Origin: an uncultured Helicobacteraceae bacterium
GTDB taxonomy: Bacteria; Campylobacterota; Campylobacteria; Campylobacterales; Helicobacteraceae
Length of the DNA: 64,000 nucleotides
Direction of reading: 5' to 3'
Assembly: GCA_944323885.1 (NCBI GenBank)
Contig: CALUUD010000001.1
Location: forward strand, 372,001-436,000
Shown: positions 17,026 through 26,325 of the stretch, piece after piece
How positions within the stretch are numbered: the stretch's first letter is position 1
Layout of the letters: every line of letters begins with the position of its first letter
Made by a program: the position numbers and the translations under genes
Notes under the pieces: model-generated
Databases searched by the model: none
What the model saw: only the letters and a program-made list of their open reading frames with translations
What the model was told of the DNA's origin: nothing

Positions 17026-17613
17026 TTGAAAAAAATAATTACACTAGTAATATTATCAGCTACACTTTTTGCACAATCTACCCACAACAATACAGAAATA
17101 ACAAATGAAAATCAAGAAATTATATACCCTATTAATCAAGGAATCTCTATGAGTTGTAATATAAATATAGATTTTTTGAATGACATAACCATTATATATC
17201 AAGACTCAATAGATATATCAACAATATATTTAGATAAATACAGCAATAAATTACTAAAAGAAATTGCACAAAAAACAATAGATACACAAAATAATGAAAT
17301 TAAATCTTTTCAAGATTTAATAGATGAATTAAATAAAGAAAAAAAAGATTGTGATAGTGCCAAATATAAAGAAATACAAGAAAAAAAGCAAATAGCTATA
17401 GAAGACACAATAAAAGAAATGCATGATACTAAAGTGACAAATAATATAGACATAGATTTTTCAAATATAATGGTGTCAAATGGAAAAAACTTAATAAAAA
17501 ATGCAGAAATAATTCTAGAATACACCGAAAATAATAGAATAAAAGAAATAGCAAAAGGAATAATACAAAAACAGAACGATCTAATAAGGCAAATACAAAA
17601 AGAAAGGAAATAG
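17026..17613 (+). CDS. secreted protein with two degenerate DUF305-like repeats
   Basis: 195 residues with signal peptide (MKKIITLVILSATLFAQS, cleavage near 17). Two similar helical units follow: YQDSIDISTIYLDKYSNKLLKEIAQKTI.. with DTQNNEI (about 65-105), and NGKNLIKNAEIILEYTENNRIKEIAKGII.. with QKQNDLI (about 150-192). This is the DUF305 pattern (..ir.lA..Ii..Q..EI..), but the usual His-His pair at the start of the unit is absent. Probably a periplasmic four-helix protein that has lost metal binding. Start is TTG at 17026 after AAAGGA. Function unknown; transcription may continue from aroE, 33 bases away. Confidence 0.65.
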   Translation: MKKIITLVILSATLFAQSTHNNTEITNENQEIIYPINQGISMSCNINIDFLNDITIIYQDSIDISTIYLDKYSNKLLKEIAQKTIDTQNNEIKSFQDLIDELNKEKKDCDSAKYKEIQEKKQIAIEDTIKEMHDTKVTNNIDIDFSNIMVSNGKNLIKNAEIILEYTENNRIKEIAKGIIQKQNDLIRQIQKERK

Positions 17614-17629
17614 ATTTAAAATACTATTA

Positions 17630-17720
17630 TGGCGGACAGGGAGGGATTCGAACCCTCGGTAATCTTGCGACTACGCGTCCTTAGCAGGGACGTGGTTTAA
17701 GCCAACTCACCCACCGGTCC
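17630..17720 (-). tRNA. tRNA-Ser (anticodon GCU), with encoded CCA
   Basis: Read leftward, a 91-base tRNA with long variable arm: anticodon stem GTCCC / GGACG region around loop TGCTAAG (anticodon GCT, reading AGC/AGU), T-arm GAGGGTTCGAATCCCTC, and encoded CCA at 17632-17630. The D-arm carries GGTGAGTTGGCTTAAACC. In the acceptor stem, GGACCGG faces CCTGTCC, leaving C opposed to T at the fifth pair; a class II serine tRNA would normally pair there. Confidence 0.95.
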
Positions 17721-17735
17721 AAAATAAAGATATGA

Positions 17736-17741
17736 ATTCTA
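17736..17741 (-). promoter_or_regulatory. TAGAAT -10 box of tRNA-Ser
   Basis: On the minus strand TAGAAT ends 16 bases before the tRNA 5' end, giving a short leader after a normal -10 to start distance. AT-rich sequence lies upstream; no clear -35. Pattern-based. Confidence 0.5.
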
Positions 17742-17892
17742 CCAAAAAAATCTTAAATTTAAAAATTTATGCAAAAAATATACACATAAAGTAATATAGA
17801 ATTACAAATTAATCCTTGATTGACTTTTATTTGAATATGTTTTATTTTATTATTGTTAAAAGATTATATATTCAAATAATAAGGAGCAAAAT

Positions 17893-18894
17893 ATGAGTTT
17901 TGTAGAAAAAATAAAAGAGAAAGCAAAAAATAATAAAAAAACTATAGTGCTTGTTGAAACAGATGATATGAGAACACTTGAAGCAGCAGACAAAACATTA
18001 CAAGAAGATTTTGCAAATATTATTTTAGTTGGCAATCAAGAAAATATAAAAAATAAATCAAATAATTTAGACCTAAGTAAAGCGATAATAATCGACCCAA
18101 AAACAAGTAAATTAGTAGAATTATATAGTGATTTATTTGTAGAGCTACGTGGGCATAAAGGTATGACAAAAGACAAAGCTAGAGATTTATTACTAAATGA
18201 TCCATTATATTTTGGTGCAGCACTTGTAAAAGACAATAAAGCAGATGGCATGGTAGCAGGTGCTATAAATTCAACTGCAAATGTACTTAGAGCAGGACTG
18301 CAAATAATAGGTACAGCAAAAGATGTAAAAGTTGTATCAAGTGTATTTTTAATGATAGTGCCAAATTGTAATTTTGGATTCAAATATGAAAATAGTGGAA
18401 TCCTATGTTTTGGTGATTGTGGTTTAATTCAAGATCCAAATAGTCAAGAGTTGGCTCAAATTGCAATTTCATCTTCAAAAACATTCACACAACTAACAGG
18501 AGAAGAACCTAAAGTAGCGTTATTAAGTCATTCTACTTATGGAAGTGCCACCCATAGCAAAATAGATAAAGTATTAGAAGCATTAAAGATAGCAAAGCAA
18601 GAAGCACCTAATCTTGATATAGATGGTGAATTGCAACTTGATGCAGCCATAGTACCAAGTGTAGGCAAATCAAAAGCTCCAAATTCTAAAATAGCAGGAA
18701 ATGCAAATGTATTAATATTTCCAGACCTTGATGCAGGAAATATAGGGTATAAATTAGTTCAAAGATTAGCAAAAGCTGAAGCATACGGACCTATAACACA
18801 AGGGATGGCAAAACCAATAAATGATTTAAGCAGAGGTTGCAGTAGTGATGATATAGTTGGAACGATAGCAATAACAGCATTGCAGGCAATGTAA
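17893..18894 (+). CDS. pta: phosphate acetyltransferase
   Basis: 333 residues, the short single-domain Pta that interconverts acetyl-CoA and acetyl phosphate. Matches the PTA_PTB fold: VLVETDDMRTLEAA near the start, RGHKGMTKDKARDLL, LYFGAALVKDNKADGMVAGA, GDCGLIQDPNSQELAQIAI, ALLSHSTYGSA, GELQLDAAIVPSVGKSKAPNS, and the terminal GMAKPINDLSRGCS. No DRTGG or N-terminal regulatory domain as in E. coli. AAGGAG precedes the ATG. Together with ackA 20 bases downstream it makes the acetate/ATP-yielding operon. Confidence 0.96.
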   Translation: MSFVEKIKEKAKNNKKTIVLVETDDMRTLEAADKTLQEDFANIILVGNQENIKNKSNNLDLSKAIIIDPKTSKLVELYSDLFVELRGHKGMTKDKARDLLLNDPLYFGAALVKDNKADGMVAGAINSTANVLRAGLQIIGTAKDVKVVSSVFLMIVPNCNFGFKYENSGILCFGDCGLIQDPNSQELAQIAISSSKTFTQLTGEEPKVALLSHSTYGSATHSKIDKVLEALKIAKQEAPNLDIDGELQLDAAIVPSVGKSKAPNSKIAGNANVLIFPDLDAGNIGYKLVQRLAKAEAYGPITQGMAKPINDLSRGCSSDDIVGTIAITALQAM

Positions 18895-18914
18895 ACAACA
18901 ATAAAGGAGATAAA

Positions 18915-20114
18915 ATGAATATATTAGTAATTAACTGTGGGAGTTCATCGCTGAAGTATCAACTTATAAATATAAAAAATAAGTTTGTTTTAGCATCTGG
19001 TATATGCGATAGAATAAGTCTTGATAAAAGTGTAATTAAACATAAAACAAATAATAAAAAAATTGAAGAAGAAATAGATATGCCAACACATAAAAGTGCA
19101 ATAAAAATAGTCTTTGAATTCCTAACACATATTGAATATGGTGTAATAAAATCATTAGATGATATTAAAGCAATAGGACATAGAGTAGTCCATGGTGGAG
19201 AATACTTTTTTGAATCTACATTAATAAATGATGATGTAATAGAAAAAATAAAAGCTTGTAGCGATTTAGCACCACTTCATAATCCTGTAAATATAATAGG
19301 CTATGAAGCATGTAAAGATTTAATGCCAAATACACCTATGGTCGCAGTGTTTGATACAGCATTTCATGCAACAATACCACAAAAAGCATATCTATATGCA
19401 TTACCTTATGAATGGTATGAAAAATATAAAGTTAGAAAATATGGATTTCATGGAACAAGCCATAAATTTGTTAGCAGAAAAACAGCCGAATTTTTAGGTC
19501 TTGATATAAAAAATTCTAAAATCATTACTTGCCATTTAGGAAATGGATCATCAATTTGTGCAGTAAAAAATGGTGAAAGCATAGATACAAGTATGGGGCT
19601 TACGCCATTAGAGGGAATCATTATGGGTACAAGAAGCGGAGATATAGATCCTGCTGTTATACAATACATAGCAAAAAAAGAAAATATAAATATTGATGAA
19701 ATAATCAATATACTGAATAAAAAAAGTGGCGTTCTTGGAATATCAAAATTATCAAGTGATTTTAGAGATTTATTAAAAGCTGATGAAGAAGGAAATAAAC
19801 TAGCCAAATTAGCAAGAGCAGCATTTGCATATAGAGTCGCCAAATATATAGGATCATATATGGCTGCGATGAATGGAATAGATGCTATATCATTTTGCGC
19901 TGGGGTTGGAGAAAATGCAGTTTATATAAGAGGAATGATAGTTGAACATTTAGGCTTCTTAGGTGTAAAACTTAATCAAGAAATCAATATACAAACAGTG
20001 GGCAAAGAAGCAATTATATCAACTCCAGATTCAAAAGTAACAGTATGTGTTATTCCTACAAACGAAGAATTAGTAATTGCTCAAGACACATACGAAATAG
20101 TAAAAAATTTATAG
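18915..20114 (+). CDS. ackA: acetate kinase
   Basis: 399 residues, ASKHA-fold kinase converting acetyl phosphate plus ADP to acetate plus ATP. Signatures: NCGSSSLKYQL at the start, GHRVVHGGEYF, VFDTAFHATIP, RKYGFHGTSHKFVS, ITCHLGNGSSICA, GLTPLEGIIMGTRSGDIDP and CAGVGENA. Full length. Start ATG with GGAG site; second gene of the pta-ackA unit. Confidence 0.97.
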   Translation: MNILVINCGSSSLKYQLINIKNKFVLASGICDRISLDKSVIKHKTNNKKIEEEIDMPTHKSAIKIVFEFLTHIEYGVIKSLDDIKAIGHRVVHGGEYFFESTLINDDVIEKIKACSDLAPLHNPVNIIGYEACKDLMPNTPMVAVFDTAFHATIPQKAYLYALPYEWYEKYKVRKYGFHGTSHKFVSRKTAEFLGLDIKNSKIITCHLGNGSSICAVKNGESIDTSMGLTPLEGIIMGTRSGDIDPAVIQYIAKKENINIDEIINILNKKSGVLGISKLSSDFRDLLKADEEGNKLAKLARAAFAYRVAKYIGSYMAAMNGIDAISFCAGVGENAVYIRGMIVEHLGFLGVKLNQEINIQTVGKEAIISTPDSKVTVCVIPTNEELVIAQDTYEIVKNL

Positions 20115-20175
20115 TATAAGTCATTTATAAATTTATAAATAATTTTACTATGAATATATATGTTAAGGAAACAAA

Positions 20176-21558
20176 GTGAAAAGAATAGAAAAAGATTTCA
20201 TCGGTGAAATGGAAATAGATAATAATTGCTATTATGGTATACAAACATTAAGAGCTATAGAAAACTTTCCAATAGGAAACCAAAAACTATATGATTTTCC
20301 AATATTTGTAGATAGTATAGTGATGGTAAAAAAAGCAGCCACATTGGCTAATTATGAATTAGGATTACTATCATATGAATTAAAAGAAGCCATAATAAAG
20401 GCTTGTGATAAAATATTAGAGGGTGGTTACTACTCTCAATTTGTAGTGCCTATGATTCAAGGTGGTGCAGGAACAAGCACAAATATGAATGCAAACGAAG
20501 TAATAGCAAATATAGCACTTGAGATTCTGGGTCACAAAAAAGGTGAATATGAATTCTGCCATCCAAACGATCATATCAACAAAAGCCAATCTACAAATGA
20601 TGTATATCCAACTGCAATGAGATTGGCATTATATATGCGTCTTGGAAAATTAGCAGAATCTATGGAGATTTTAAGCAATTCATTTTCAAATAAAGCAAGA
20701 GAATTTAATGATGTGATAAAAATGGGAAGAACACAATTGCAAGATGCTGTACCTATGACTTTAGGACAAGAGTTTGCAGCATTTGCACTGATGCTACAAA
20801 AAGACAAAGATAGAATTCTAAATTCTAGAGATGAATTTAAAGTAATAAATTTAGGTGGCACAGCAATAGGAACTGGGATTAATGCCCCTAAAAAATATAA
20901 AGATATAGTTGAAAAAAAATTACAAGAAATAACTGGGATAGATTTTATAACAGCAAGGGATTTAATAGAAGCAACACAAAGCACTGGAGCATATGTTCAA
21001 TTAAGTGGAATACTAAAGAGAGCAGCAGTTAAATTAACCAAAATATGTAATGATTTAAGATTACTTAGCTCTGGACCAAGAGCAGGAATAAATGAAATAA
21101 ACTTACCAAAAATGCAACCTGGTAGCTCAATAATGCCTGGCAAAGTAAATCCTGTAATACCTGAAGTTGTTAACCAAGTTTGTTTTTTGTTAATAGGTGG
21201 AGACACGACAATAACAATGGCTGCTGCAGGTGGACAATTACAATTAAACGTATTTGAACCTGTAATTATATTTTCGTTATTAAATTCTATAAAGCTATTA
21301 CAAAATGCAAATATAACACTAGCAACTAAATGTATAGATGGAATAACAGCAAATAGAGATATTTGTAGAAACTTTGTTTTAAATAGTATAGGATTAGTAA
21401 CAGCATTAAATCCAAAAATAGGATATGAAAAATCTGCACAAGTAGCAAAAGAAGCGCTTAATTCAAATAGAAGTATTGTTGAAGTGGTGCTTGAAAAAGG
21501 TTATCTCACAAAAGAAGAGCTAGATGAGGTATTAAAAATTGATAATATGATTGGATAA
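20176..21558 (+). CDS. aspA: aspartate ammonia-lyase
   Basis: 460 residues of the fumarase II/aspartase superfamily: aspartate to fumarate plus ammonia. Signature loop GSSIMPGKVNPVIPE, active-site GGAGTSTNMNANEVI, and HPNDHINKSQSTNDVYPTAMR. AspA rather than FumC is favoured by MKRIEKDFIGEMEI with YYGIQTLRA and by KMGRTQLQDAVPMTLGQEF. GTG start at 20176 after AAGGA. Fumarate supply links it to anaerobic respiration common in this phylum. 61 bases separate it from ackA; it is probably its own unit. Confidence 0.93.
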   Translation: MKRIEKDFIGEMEIDNNCYYGIQTLRAIENFPIGNQKLYDFPIFVDSIVMVKKAATLANYELGLLSYELKEAIIKACDKILEGGYYSQFVVPMIQGGAGTSTNMNANEVIANIALEILGHKKGEYEFCHPNDHINKSQSTNDVYPTAMRLALYMRLGKLAESMEILSNSFSNKAREFNDVIKMGRTQLQDAVPMTLGQEFAAFALMLQKDKDRILNSRDEFKVINLGGTAIGTGINAPKKYKDIVEKKLQEITGIDFITARDLIEATQSTGAYVQLSGILKRAAVKLTKICNDLRLLSSGPRAGINEINLPKMQPGSSIMPGKVNPVIPEVVNQVCFLLIGGDTTITMAAAGGQLQLNVFEPVIIFSLLNSIKLLQNANITLATKCIDGITANRDICRNFVLNSIGLVTALNPKIGYEKSAQVAKEALNSNRSIVEVVLEKGYLTKEELDEVLKIDNMIG

Positions 21559-21622
21559 TGGTTGAAATAATAAATTAACATACTATAATACTTAAAACTA
21601 TAATATAAAAGGAGACAAACAC

Positions 21623-22171
21623 ATGAGAAAAAAAATACTAATATTATTATTTTGTATATTACCATTTAGCCTACTTGTAGCAAAAGATTACAATGTAGAT
21701 GCTTCACACTCACAAGTTGAATTTAAAATAAAACACTTAAGTGTTAGCAATGTAAAGGGTAGTTTTGGCAAATTTCAAGGTAACTTAAGTGCTGATAATA
21801 ATAAATTAAGCGCTTTAAGTGGTGAAGTAGAAATTAATACAATAAATACAAATAATAAAGACAGAGATGCACATATAAAAGATCCTGAATATTTTGATGT
21901 TAAGAAATTTCCAAAAGCAACACTAAAATTAATTAGCATTAGTGGTGATGAAGGTGTATTTGATCTTACAATAAAAGGTGTTACTAAGCAAGTAATGCTA
22001 GAAGTTGAAATATTTGGGACATCAAAAAACAATAAAGGGCAAGAAGTAATAGGTTTAAGTTTAAATGGAAAAATTAATAGAAAAGATTTTGGTATCGCTG
22101 TAAACACCCCTAATGTAGCATTAAGTGAAGAGGTATCTCTTCTAATTGAAATTGAGGGAATTGAAAAATAA
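21623..22171 (+). CDS. YceI-family periplasmic lipid-binding-type protein
   Basis: 182 residues with signal peptide (MRKKILILLFCILPFSLLVA, cleavage near 21). The mature protein is one YceI barrel: YNVDASHSQVEFKIKHLSVSNVKG, FQGNLSADN, HIKDPEYFDVKKFPKATL, DLTIKGVTKQVMLEVE and GKINRKDFGIAV. YceI proteins bind polyisoprenoid chains in the periplasm; the E. coli member is induced at high pH. Similar genes occur in H. pylori and C. jejuni. The gene has its own leader and a strong hairpin after it. Confidence 0.9.
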   Translation: MRKKILILLFCILPFSLLVAKDYNVDASHSQVEFKIKHLSVSNVKGSFGKFQGNLSADNNKLSALSGEVEINTINTNNKDRDAHIKDPEYFDVKKFPKATLKLISISGDEGVFDLTIKGVTKQVMLEVEIFGTSKNNKGQEVIGLSLNGKINRKDFGIAVNTPNVALSEEVSLLIEIEGIEK

Positions 22172-22173
22172 AC

Positions 22174-22204
22174 AATGTAGAATCTTCTAAAAAGATTCTA
22201 CATT
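22174..22204 (+). terminator. 13-bp perfect hairpin after yceI
   Basis: AATGTAGAATCTT pairs with AAGATTCTACATT across a 5-base loop (CTAAA), two bases after the stop. Only a short T run follows. The stem contains both orientations of the TAGAATCT octamer that is over-represented across the window. Confidence 0.7.
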
Positions 22205-22388
22205 TAAGAGCTGCATTACACTATATATATAAATATATAAAACTACATAAAAATTACTGAAATTGAGTATTTTATTCACAAAAAATAATAAATAATATAA
22301 AAATAAATAGTATTCTTGAAGTAAAAATTAAGCTTTAATCGCTATTAATTCATTGTTAATAATATTAAACTTTAATCAAGGATATAAG

Positions 22389-23345
22389 TTGTTAATAGAT
22401 AGTTTTGGTAGAAATATTGATTATATACGAATATCTGTTACAAAAAATTGTAACTTTAGATGCAAATATTGTATGCCAAATACCCCTGATGAAATAGAAG
22501 AGAACTTAATACCACTAGATAAAATGCTTGAATTTTTAAAAATAACAATGGATTATGGTGTAAAAAAAATAAGAATTACAGGTGGTGAACCACTATTAAG
22601 AAAAGATCTAAGTTTATTTATAAAAGGAATTTATGAATACAAAAATAATGTAGAAGTGGCACTTACAACAAATGGATATTTGCTAAAAAAATATGCAAAA
22701 GAACTGAAAAATTCTGGATTAAAAAGAATCAATGTATCGCTTGATAGCTTAAAAAAAGAAAAAATAGAGCTAATATCAAAAAAAGATGCTCTATATAATA
22801 TTTTAGAAGGATTAGAAGAAGCAAAACAGGCTGGATTGAAAATAAAAATAAATATGGTTCCACTAAAAGGGATAAATGATGATGAAATCATACCTATGCT
22901 TGAATTCGCTAATAACAAAGGGTTTTTGCTTAGATATATAGAATATATGGAAAACAACTTTGCAAGCGATACGATAAAAGGACTTAGATCATTTGAGATT
23001 CTAGAAAATATACAAAAAAAATACAAATATACTATGCTGCAAAAAGAAATGTTTGGACCTGCAAAGTTATACAAAATAAATAATACTGATAATGTATTTG
23101 GAATTATTGCTCCACACAATGATGAGTTTTGTTCTTCTTGTAATAGAATAAGAATAACTGCTGAAGGCGTAATATGCCCTTGTCTATATTTTCAAGATGC
23201 AGTTGATGTAGGAGAAGCAATAAGAAATACTGATAAAAAGGCAATGCAAGAGGCTCTTTTATTGGCTATAAAAAATAAGCCTGAAAAGAACAAATGGCAA
23301 GAAGGAGAAGTATCATCTAGAGCATTCTATCATACAGGTGGGTAA
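22389..23345 (+). CDS. moaA: GTP 3',8-cyclase MoaA (molybdopterin synthesis)
   Basis: Radical-SAM enzyme starting molybdenum-cofactor synthesis from GTP. With the TTG start at 22389 it has 318 residues; AAGGA lies six bases upstream, and the first residues then read MLIDSFGRNIDYIRISVT, matching MoaA N-termini. An upstream in-frame start at 22353 has no ribosome site. N-terminal cluster CNFRCKYC (C21, C25, C28), GGEPLLRKDL, SLDSL, C-terminal cluster FCSSCNRIRIT and CPC, and a terminal Gly-Gly needed for activity. The ~185-base gap upstream shows no riboswitch I can recognise. Confidence 0.95.
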   Translation: MLIDSFGRNIDYIRISVTKNCNFRCKYCMPNTPDEIEENLIPLDKMLEFLKITMDYGVKKIRITGGEPLLRKDLSLFIKGIYEYKNNVEVALTTNGYLLKKYAKELKNSGLKRINVSLDSLKKEKIELISKKDALYNILEGLEEAKQAGLKIKINMVPLKGINDDEIIPMLEFANNKGFLLRYIEYMENNFASDTIKGLRSFEILENIQKKYKYTMLQKEMFGPAKLYKINNTDNVFGIIAPHNDEFCSSCNRIRITAEGVICPCLYFQDAVDVGEAIRNTDKKAMQEALLLAIKNKPEKNKWQEGEVSSRAFYHTGG

Positions 23346-23538
23346 TCAAATAAATATTTAGTTGAGATGATCTAGCTACTAGATAGCACAATATATTTTA
23401 ATAAGCAGCTGAAATATACCTGTAAATTCTATATTTTCTGTAATTATAAATGGTTTCAATATATGAAAATCAATATTGATACACTACAAAAATCAACTCC
23501 ATAATAAAAAAATAATTTATTAAGAAATTGTAAAGATT

Positions 23539-23573
23539 TTAATAATAAAATTCGTTACTATTTTTATTATTAA
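23539..23573. promoter_or_regulatory. 12-bp inverted repeat (11-base spacer), candidate metalloregulator operator
   Basis: TTAATAATAAAA and its exact complement TTTTATTATTAA are separated by 11 bases and end 21 bases before the TTG of a TonB-dependent receptor. The arms contain TAATAAT and ATTATTA, the halves described for H. pylori Fur boxes, though farther apart than in the consensus. It overlaps the region where the promoter or transcript start should be. It could instead be an RNA hairpin near the ribosome site. Confidence 0.5.
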
Positions 23574-23594
23574 TTTATACTAAGGACTAAATAA

Positions 23595-25664
23595 TTGAAA
23601 ATACGAAGTACTTTTTTAAATTTTATATTAATGACTGTATTAATAAATGCATTTGGTGATGAAATAAAAGAAATTAATCTAGGTGAAAGTGTTGTAACAG
23701 CAACAGGATATCAACAGTTATTAAAAGAAGCACCAGCAAGTATATCAATAATTACTAAAGATGAGTTATTAAATCGTCCTATAAGAGATTTAGGAGATGC
23801 ACTACAAGAAGTGCCTGGTATTTCAGCAAGTGTATCTAAAACCGGTTCAAATTCAATAATGATGAGAGGACTTGATTCAAAATATACACTAATATTAATT
23901 GATGGGAAAAGGCAAAATGTAGCTAAAGGATTTGGAGGGAATGGTTTTGATCCAACAAGTGGTTTTATTCCTCCAACATCTATGATAGAAAGAATAGAAG
24001 TAATAAGAGGCCCTGCATCTGTAATATATGGAAGTGACGCATTAGGAGGTGTTATAAATATAATCACAAAAAAAACTCCAAATAAACTAACTGGAAGTTT
24101 TCAATTAGAAACAAGATTACAAGAAAATAACAGAAATTGGGGACATATGTATGGATTTAATGGCTATGTGGCTACTCCAATTATAGATAATATATTATCA
24201 ATAAATCTTAGAGGAAGATATAACCAAACTGGTGCAAATAGATTTTACAAATCTGATATACCTGGATATACTGGCGATATAAGTAAAAATCCATATACAA
24301 GCCATTCTCCTACTGGGTATATAATAGCCAGCGTTGGTGGTAGATTGAATTATGAAATAAATAATGAAAATAATATTTATATTGATAGTGAATTTAATTA
24401 TCAAAATCTAGGATCATTAAATACATCTGGCAATGAAATCACAGCAATTAGAGATTATTACAAATATAATACTGTAATAAATCATGATGCAAGCTATAAG
24501 TTTGGAGATTTTAATACATATATACAATTTGCAAATACTCAACAAATATCAAGAACAAATGTGCATATAGGCTCAAGTGGCTTAGTAGGGATGCTAAATA
24601 GAGGAACTATGCAAGATAATAAAATGCTTATAGCAAACTCATCATGGAATAAAAGCTATCAATTTAATAAAGCTGGAATGCTTATATCAAATGCTGGTAT
24701 TTATTACATGTATGAACAGTTTGAAGCAAGACCAAATTCAAATAATCATCAAAATCAAGTAGCACTATTTGGGGAAGCAGAATATATTCCAATAGAATTG
24801 ATTTCTACTACATTTGGACTAAGATTAAACTATAGCGATTTATACAAAGCTATGCCAAATCCTAGATTTTACATTAATCTACATCCAATAAATAATTTTA
24901 CCATAAAGGCTGGAATTGCAAGTGGAATGAGCATTCCTCAACTATCATATTTATATGATGGCTACACAATAAACAACTCAAATGAATATACATATGGAAA
25001 TAAAAATCTACAAGCTGAAAAAAGCTGGAATTATGAATTAAGTTTTATATTTGATACAAATCCTATACTAATAACACTAACAGGATTCTACACAGATTTC
25101 AAAGACAAGATTGATACTATAACATACACCAATAATAGCCAAATACCTGGAATTGGAATTTGCAGCGGAAGTAATTGCTATATATATAAAAATGTAGATA
25201 AAGCACTATCAACAGGAGCTGAATTTGCTATGCAGGTAAAGAAAATATATGGTATAGGACTTGACTTATCCTATGCTTACACCCTAACAAAACAGCTATC
25301 AGGAATAAATAAAGGCTATCCACTAAATACGATACCTAAACATAATGCATCTATAAAAATATCATATCAAATATCAAACTTTGACACATATATAAGATAT
25401 GTAGGGAAATATAAAACACCAACAGGTATTGCTCATAATGCTAATTCTGGGATTGGAGATTGGTATAAAGATGTTCATTTATTTGATTTAGGTTTTAACT
25501 ATAAAATTAGTAATACATGGAATTTAGGAATTGTAATAAATAATTTATTTAATACAAACTATGCAGAATATGTAACTAAGAATAATGGAAGTGAATACAC
25601 AAATCTATATCAAAGAATGATTCCTAGTAGGAATTATTGGATAAATTTAAGAGCAGAATTTTAA
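23595..25664 (+). CDS. TonB-dependent outer-membrane receptor
   Basis: 689 residues. Signal peptide (about 1-22), TonB-box-like ESVVTATG (30-37), plug domain (about 40-165: APASISIITKDEL, LGDALQEVPGISASVS, MRGLDSKYTLILIDGKR, IERIEVIRGPASVIYGSDALGGVINIITKK) and a 22-strand barrel ending in AEF. It resembles the CfrA/FepA-type ferric-siderophore group; the substrate could also be haem, nickel or another metal chelate. TTG start after AAGGA. The inverted repeat upstream and a PepSY-type gene downstream point to metal-regulated uptake. Confidence 0.9.
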   Translation: MKIRSTFLNFILMTVLINAFGDEIKEINLGESVVTATGYQQLLKEAPASISIITKDELLNRPIRDLGDALQEVPGISASVSKTGSNSIMMRGLDSKYTLILIDGKRQNVAKGFGGNGFDPTSGFIPPTSMIERIEVIRGPASVIYGSDALGGVINIITKKTPNKLTGSFQLETRLQENNRNWGHMYGFNGYVATPIIDNILSINLRGRYNQTGANRFYKSDIPGYTGDISKNPYTSHSPTGYIIASVGGRLNYEINNENNIYIDSEFNYQNLGSLNTSGNEITAIRDYYKYNTVINHDASYKFGDFNTYIQFANTQQISRTNVHIGSSGLVGMLNRGTMQDNKMLIANSSWNKSYQFNKAGMLISNAGIYYMYEQFEARPNSNNHQNQVALFGEAEYIPIELISTTFGLRLNYSDLYKAMPNPRFYINLHPINNFTIKAGIASGMSIPQLSYLYDGYTINNSNEYTYGNKNLQAEKSWNYELSFIFDTNPILITLTGFYTDFKDKIDTITYTNNSQIPGIGICSGSNCYIYKNVDKALSTGAEFAMQVKKIYGIGLDLSYAYTLTKQLSGINKGYPLNTIPKHNASIKISYQISNFDTYIRYVGKYKTPTGIAHNANSGIGDWYKDVHLFDLGFNYKISNTWNLGIVINNLFNTNYAEYVTKNNGSEYTNLYQRMIPSRNYWINLRAEF

Positions 25665-25692
25665 TTAAATTAAAAAATAATTAGGAGAGTTT

Positions 25693-26277
25693 ATGAAATT
25701 TATAAATCTAAACAAAAAGAACTGGATGCAAATTCATACATATTTAAGTTTATTTTTCTTACCTGCTGCATTTATTTATGTTTTGACAGGAGCATTATAC
25801 ATATTTGAAATTAGACAAAATTCTGATGCAAAAATTTATGATTTAAAATTAGATTTTACACCTAAGAAAGGCGAAGAAGTAAAAACTATATTAAATACAA
25901 TGATAGATAATAATTTGCCAATACCAAAAGACACAAATCTAAAGACGATAAAGGGCAACCCAATGATTGGAGATATAAAATATAGTGCAACATTGAGAAA
26001 AAATAAAGATGGTAGCACATCTGTTTATGTTATAGATAGAGGTATTTATGGAATATTAATGATGATGCATAAATCAGGTGGCAAAAAATATGACATCCTT
26101 GGATTTAAATTAAATTTCTTTGACTTGATTGCAATTACATTCTCAATATCAATGATAATGTTCTATTTATCCGGACTCATTGTTACATCATTTTGTAAGA
26201 AAAATAGGAAAAATGCTTTTACATGTTTTAGCTTAGGACTTATTGTAACGATATTATCCATATATTTTAGCATTTAA
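25693..26277 (+). CDS. PepSY-associated transmembrane protein, partner of the TonB receptor
   Basis: 194 residues with transmembrane helices at about 13-33, 140-163 and 172-193. The start (KNWMQIHTYLSLFFLPAAFIYVLTGALYIFE) is the helix-histidine pattern of PepSY_TM proteins (PiuB group), some of which help reduce or release iron inside siderophore-uptake operons. The ~100-residue loop between helices one and two would be periplasmic. Shorter than typical PiuB (four helices). It starts 28 bases after the receptor, clearly one operon. Function inferred from this context. Confidence 0.72.
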   Translation: MKFINLNKKNWMQIHTYLSLFFLPAAFIYVLTGALYIFEIRQNSDAKIYDLKLDFTPKKGEEVKTILNTMIDNNLPIPKDTNLKTIKGNPMIGDIKYSATLRKNKDGSTSVYVIDRGIYGILMMMHKSGGKKYDILGFKLNFFDLIAITFSISMIMFYLSGLIVTSFCKKNRKNAFTCFSLGLIVTILSIYFSI

Positions 26278-26325
26278 GAGAGTTTTATATATAATCCAAA
26301 AAATAAAATAATATAAGGTTAGATT

